In this document: one piece after another, positions 5,555-7,571 of the stretch
How the letters are laid out: the number at the start of each line of letters is the position of its first letter
Position numbering within the stretch: the stretch's first letter is position 1
NCBI GenBank assembly: GCA_949739085.1
Contig: CATIYU010000054.1
Coordinates: 1-7,571 of the forward strand
DNA from: an uncultured Eubacteriales bacterium
GTDB lineage: Bacteria > Bacillota_A > Clostridia > Oscillospirales > Oscillospiraceae
Length of the DNA stretch: 7,571 nucleotides
Direction: 5' to 3'
Made by a program: the position numbers and the translations under genes
The notes under the pieces: model-generated
What the model was told of the DNA's origin: nothing
Databases searched by the model: none
Seen by the model: the letters and a program-made list of their open reading frames with translations, nothing else

Positions 5555-5986
5555 TTAGAGGAAGGATTTCAGCTCCTGGATATTATTCTCCTCTGTTTTT
5601 AACAGGCGGTTGGCCAGCTCCACCGCCTCACGGTCGCCCCGGTCCTTCAGGCCGTGGATGCGCCGGGTCATCTGGACCGTGCCCATGGTGGAACCCCGGA
5701 TCATCATTTCCGCAATGCGGCTGGGGGACTGGTCCCCCAAGGTCCGGGCCCGCAGGGCCAGGCCGCTCACCGCCTCGCTGAGCGCGCCCGGGCTCTGGGG
5801 CGCGCCGCCCCGGCGGCGGATGGCGTTCTCAGCCTCCACCGCGATTTCGCTGTACTCCGTCATCTGGCGGCGGAGGGCCTGGCGGAGCGGCGGTTCGTCC
5901 ACCATCTCCAGCACCTTGGGAATTGTTCCCCGGCCCATCTCCGCGTTCTTGTGGACATATTGCAGCAGTTCCGTGTTTTCAGGCAT
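5555..5986 (-). CDS. Small helical cytoplasmic protein of unknown function
   Basis: I cannot name this 143-residue protein. It has no signal peptide or membrane segment. The sequence is rich in Glu, Arg, Leu and Met and suggests four or five helices (roughly 3-30, 31-60, 68-84, 88-113, 117-141) broken by a Gly/Pro-rich turn (RRRGGAPQSPG, 57-67). This resembles ferritin-like or DUF2383-type four-helix bundles. Acidic residues E44, E51, E53, E93 and E132-E133 could line a bundle core, but a metal site cannot be shown from this. The start at 5986 is supported by GGGGGTGA (5993-6000), six bases upstream. It lies 65 bases after the SLH gene on the same strand with no clear terminator or promoter between, so the two may be cotranscribed. 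Its own terminator follows. Confidence 0.8.
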   Translation of the reverse strand: MPENTELLQYVHKNAEMGRGTIPKVLEMVDEPPLRQALRRQMTEYSEIAVEAENAIRRRGGAPQSPGALSEAVSGLALRARTLGDQSPSRIAEMMIRGSTMGTVQMTRRIHGLKDRGDREAVELANRLLKTEENNIQELKSFL

Positions 5987-6051
5987 ATCACATCACCCCC
6001 GGCTTTAGCATTCCGCGAAGAAGGGGGGACATGCCCGGAAAAATCCTCTTT

Positions 6052-7098
6052 TTATGCCAAATAGTACTTTGTAACGCCGAAGAGCCGGGCCAGCTGCAAT
6101 TTTGCCGCCGTGCTCTCGCCGCTCTGGTACCACACGGTGGCGGTCTGCCCGGCCTTGGGCTGGTAGATGCAGTAGGCGCACTCATAGCGGTCGGAGTAGT
6201 AGACGTTCACGCCGTCCATGGCCAGAATCTTTTCCACCTCCCGGTGGGTGACGGCCTCGCTGGAGACGATCCGCCCCCCGGAGGTAATGGTCCGCACGCC
6301 GCCCGCAGTGAGCCGCAGGGCGGTCCGGCTCATATCCGTCCCCCGGTCCTTCAGCTGCCGCAGGGCGTTGTACAGGTCCGCCAGGGGCTCCAGCGGGGTG
6401 GTGGGCATGTCGTCCCCCGGGTCCGCCTTGGGGGTCTGGACGGCGATCTGGGTATAATTGGTCATATAGGCCAGCCGGGTGGAGTTAGCGTAGAGCCGGT
6501 CGTAGACCCGCACCAGCATGGCGGCGGCCTGTTCCCGGGTGGCGGTACCGGCCGGGTGGAAGCGGCCGTCTCCCACGCCGCCGATAATGCCCATCTCATA
6601 GGCCAGGGAGATGAAGCCCTTATTGGTGGTCACGTCGGTAAAAGGGGAGCTGTAGCTCCCGACGGTACCGGCCAGGGAGGTGTAGCCCAACCCGCGCACC
6701 AGCATGGCGGCCATCTCCTCCCGGGTGATATTGTCCGTGGGGCGGAAGGCGTGTCCGGCGGCGGAGAGGGCCCCGTTGGCGGCGGCGGTCTCCACCGCGC
6801 CGTAGAACCAGCGGTCCGCCGTCACGTCGGAGAAGGTGGCCTTCTGGGGCAGAGCCTCCTCCCAGCGGAACAGGCGCACCAGCGCCGTGACAAAGGCGGC
6901 CCTTGTAACGGGCTGGCCCAGGCCGAAGGAGCCGTCCCCCAGGCCGTAGAAGAGGCCCAGCTCCGTGGCGCGGGTGACGCTCTCCTCGGACCAGTGTCCA
7001 TCGGGGACGTCGCTGTAGCCGGAGGCGGCGAAGGCGGGCAGGGACAGGCCCAGACACAAGATCAGGGCCAATAAGAGCGCGGTAAAACGCTTTTTCAT
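6052..7098 (-). CDS. Secreted protein with three SLH domains and an unrecognised C-terminal domain
   Basis: The 348-residue product starts with a Sec signal peptide (MKKRFTALLLALILCLGLSL, then PAFA, probable cleavage near A24/A25). Three consecutive S-layer homology domains follow at about 27-79, 88-140 and 152-203, each showing the FSDV/YSDV opening, a central helix and the T-R-x-x-x-A helix (VTRAAFVTALV, ITREEMAAMLV, ATREQAAAMLV). SLH triplets anchor proteins to cell-wall polysaccharide, so this is a wall-bound surface protein. Residues 204-348 form a separate domain with no motif I recognise; it holds two cysteines in CAYC (307-310) and many aromatics near the end. The start at 7098 is chosen over 7161 because MKKRF opens the signal peptide, GAAAGAGG (7108-7115) sits nine bases upstream, and the longer version would include the promoter. 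The 143-residue protein gene follows 65 bases downstream. Confidence 0.9.
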   Translation of the reverse strand: MKKRFTALLLALILCLGLSLPAFAASGYSDVPDGHWSEESVTRATELGLFYGLGDGSFGLGQPVTRAAFVTALVRLFRWEEALPQKATFSDVTADRWFYGAVETAAANGALSAAGHAFRPTDNITREEMAAMLVRGLGYTSLAGTVGSYSSPFTDVTTNKGFISLAYEMGIIGGVGDGRFHPAGTATREQAAAMLVRVYDRLYANSTRLAYMTNYTQIAVQTPKADPGDDMPTTPLEPLADLYNALRQLKDRGTDMSRTALRLTAGGVRTITSGGRIVSSEAVTHREVEKILAMDGVNVYYSDRYECAYCIYQPKAGQTATVWYQSGESTAAKLQLARLFGVTKYYLA

Positions 7099-7120
7099 GA
7101 TAGAGAACCTCTTTCTTCCG

Positions 7121-7138
7121 TAGAATGCGGCTATTCTA
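7121..7138. promoter_or_regulatory. Inverted repeat over the -10 region of the SLH gene
   Basis: TAGAAT-GCGGCT-ATTCTA is a perfect 6-bp inverted repeat whose one arm is the -10 box of the SLH gene promoter and whose other arm falls in the early transcript. It could be an operator or simply a chance repeat of the -10 box. Confidence 0.4.
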
Positions 7139-7161
7139 TCAGATTTTTTCCCGTCCGTCAA
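7133..7161 (-). promoter_or_regulatory. Promoter of the SLH-domain protein gene
   Basis: On the minus strand a -35 box TTGACG (7161-7156) and a -10 box TAGAAT (7138-7133) are 17 bases apart, between the Fe-S scaffold stop and the SLH start codon. The predicted leader is about 29 bases. Confidence 0.8.
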
Positions 7162-7177
7162 ATCGAAAGCTGTCGGA

Positions 7178-7571
7178 TTACTCCCCGCTGTCCTGACACC
7201 CGTGGTCGTGGCCGCAGCAGCCGCCCTCCCCGCAGGCGTCGCAGGGGTGGTCGTAGGGCAGGCCCTTGCGCTTGTAGTAGTCCGCCACCGCGGCCTTTAC
7301 CGCCTGCTCCGCCAGCACCGAGCAGTGGACCTTCACCGCCGGGAGGCCGTCCAGGGCCTCCACCACCGCCTGGTTGGTGAGGGTGAGGGCCTCGCTGAGG
7401 GGCTTGCCCTTAATCATGTCGGTGGCAATCGAGCTGGTGGCGATGGCGGAGGCGCAGCCGAAGGTCTGGAACTTGACGTCCTCGATCACCTCGCCCTCGC
7501 CGATTTTCAGGTACATGCGCATAATGTCGCCGCACTTGGCGTTGCCCACTTCTCCGACGCCGTCCGCATCC
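7178..7571 (-). CDS. NifU/IscU-type Fe-S cluster assembly scaffold (N terminus outside window)
   Basis: This scaffold receives sulfur from a cysteine desulfurase and iron, builds a Fe-S cluster and passes it to apoproteins in the cytoplasm. The three cluster-binding cysteines are all visible in family contexts: GNAKCGDIM (with the stabilising Asp), FGCASAIATSS and VHCSVLAEQA. The frame stays open to the window edge and reads DADGVGEVGNAKCGD there, which matches the family, so the gene is cut by the edge and the GTG at 7549 is an internal valine codon, not the start. After the domain's end (YYKRKGL) comes a tail rich in Cys and His (CDACGEGGCCGHDHGCQ), not part of the basic IscU fold. In clostridia a nifS-like desulfurase gene is commonly just upstream, here outside the window. 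No clear terminator follows; the SLH promoter begins close downstream. Confidence 0.94.
   Translation of the reverse strand, partial: DADGVGEVGNAKCGDIMRMYLKIGEGEVIEDVKFQTFGCASAIATSSIATDMIKGKPLSEALTLTNQAVVEALDGLPAVKVHCSVLAEQAVKAAVADYYKRKGLPYDHPCDACGEGGCCGHDHGCQDSGE

Noticed and set aside
5923..7074. Long plus-strand open frame opposite the SLH gene
   Set aside because: The product is a Gly/His/Pro-rich shadow sequence with no domain, while the minus strand encodes a clear signal peptide and three SLH domains in the same stretch.
7178..7549. Fe-S scaffold starting at the GTG at 7549
   Set aside because: The frame remains open to the window edge and the upstream codons read DADGVGEV, the normal sequence before GNAKCGD in this family, so that GTG is an internal valine.

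Overview
The window looks like a chromosomal segment of a high-GC anaerobic Firmicute, most likely an Oscillospiraceae/Ruminococcaceae gut clostridium (Flavonifractor/Oscillibacter type). The grounds are strong AGGAGG-type ribosome binding sites, sigma-A-like promoters, a PnrA/BMP-type lipoprotein, an SLH-domain surface protein and a NifU/IscU scaffold of the type common in clostridia, all in GC-rich DNA. The taxon is an inference from style and gene content, not from a marker gene.

Left part, plus strand (1-3005): the 3' end of an unidentified, probably membrane, protein; then a promoter and a two-gene nucleoside salvage operon, deoC (deoxyribose-phosphate aldolase) and deoD (purine nucleoside phosphorylase). 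Next, under its own near-consensus promoter, comes a PnrA/BMP-family substrate-binding lipoprotein that probably captures nucleosides outside the cell. A strong UUCG-capped terminator closes this block. The three genes make a coherent set: capture the nucleoside, split it to base plus (deoxy)ribose-1-phosphate, and cleave deoxyribose-5-phosphate to acetaldehyde and glyceraldehyde-3-phosphate. The transporter membrane and ATPase subunits and the phosphopentomutase are not here.

Middle part, minus strand (3009-5467): a tightly coupled three-gene operon read right to left, made of an AbrB/SpoVT-type small regulator, an ABC ATPase and an ABC-2 type permease. Its promoter overlaps a perfect inverted repeat, a good candidate for an autoregulatory operator. 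Upstream of it is a visibly AT-rich gene for an unrecognised six-helix membrane protein with its own promoter, which looks like a later arrival.

Right part, minus strand (5518-7571): an IscU/NifU Fe-S scaffold that runs off the right edge and has a Cys/His-rich tail; a secreted protein with three SLH domains and an unrecognised C-terminal domain, with its own promoter; and a small, probably helical, cytoplasmic protein of unknown function that ends in a terminator.

No RNA genes, CRISPR arrays, insertion sequences or phage genes were seen. No intergenic stretch exceeds 300 bases. Nothing here is clearly a new defence or mobile system. The most notable items are the AbrB-ABC operon with its operator-like dyad, the AT-rich membrane gene beside it, the SLH protein's C-terminal domain, and the metal-ligand-rich tail on the Fe-S scaffold.
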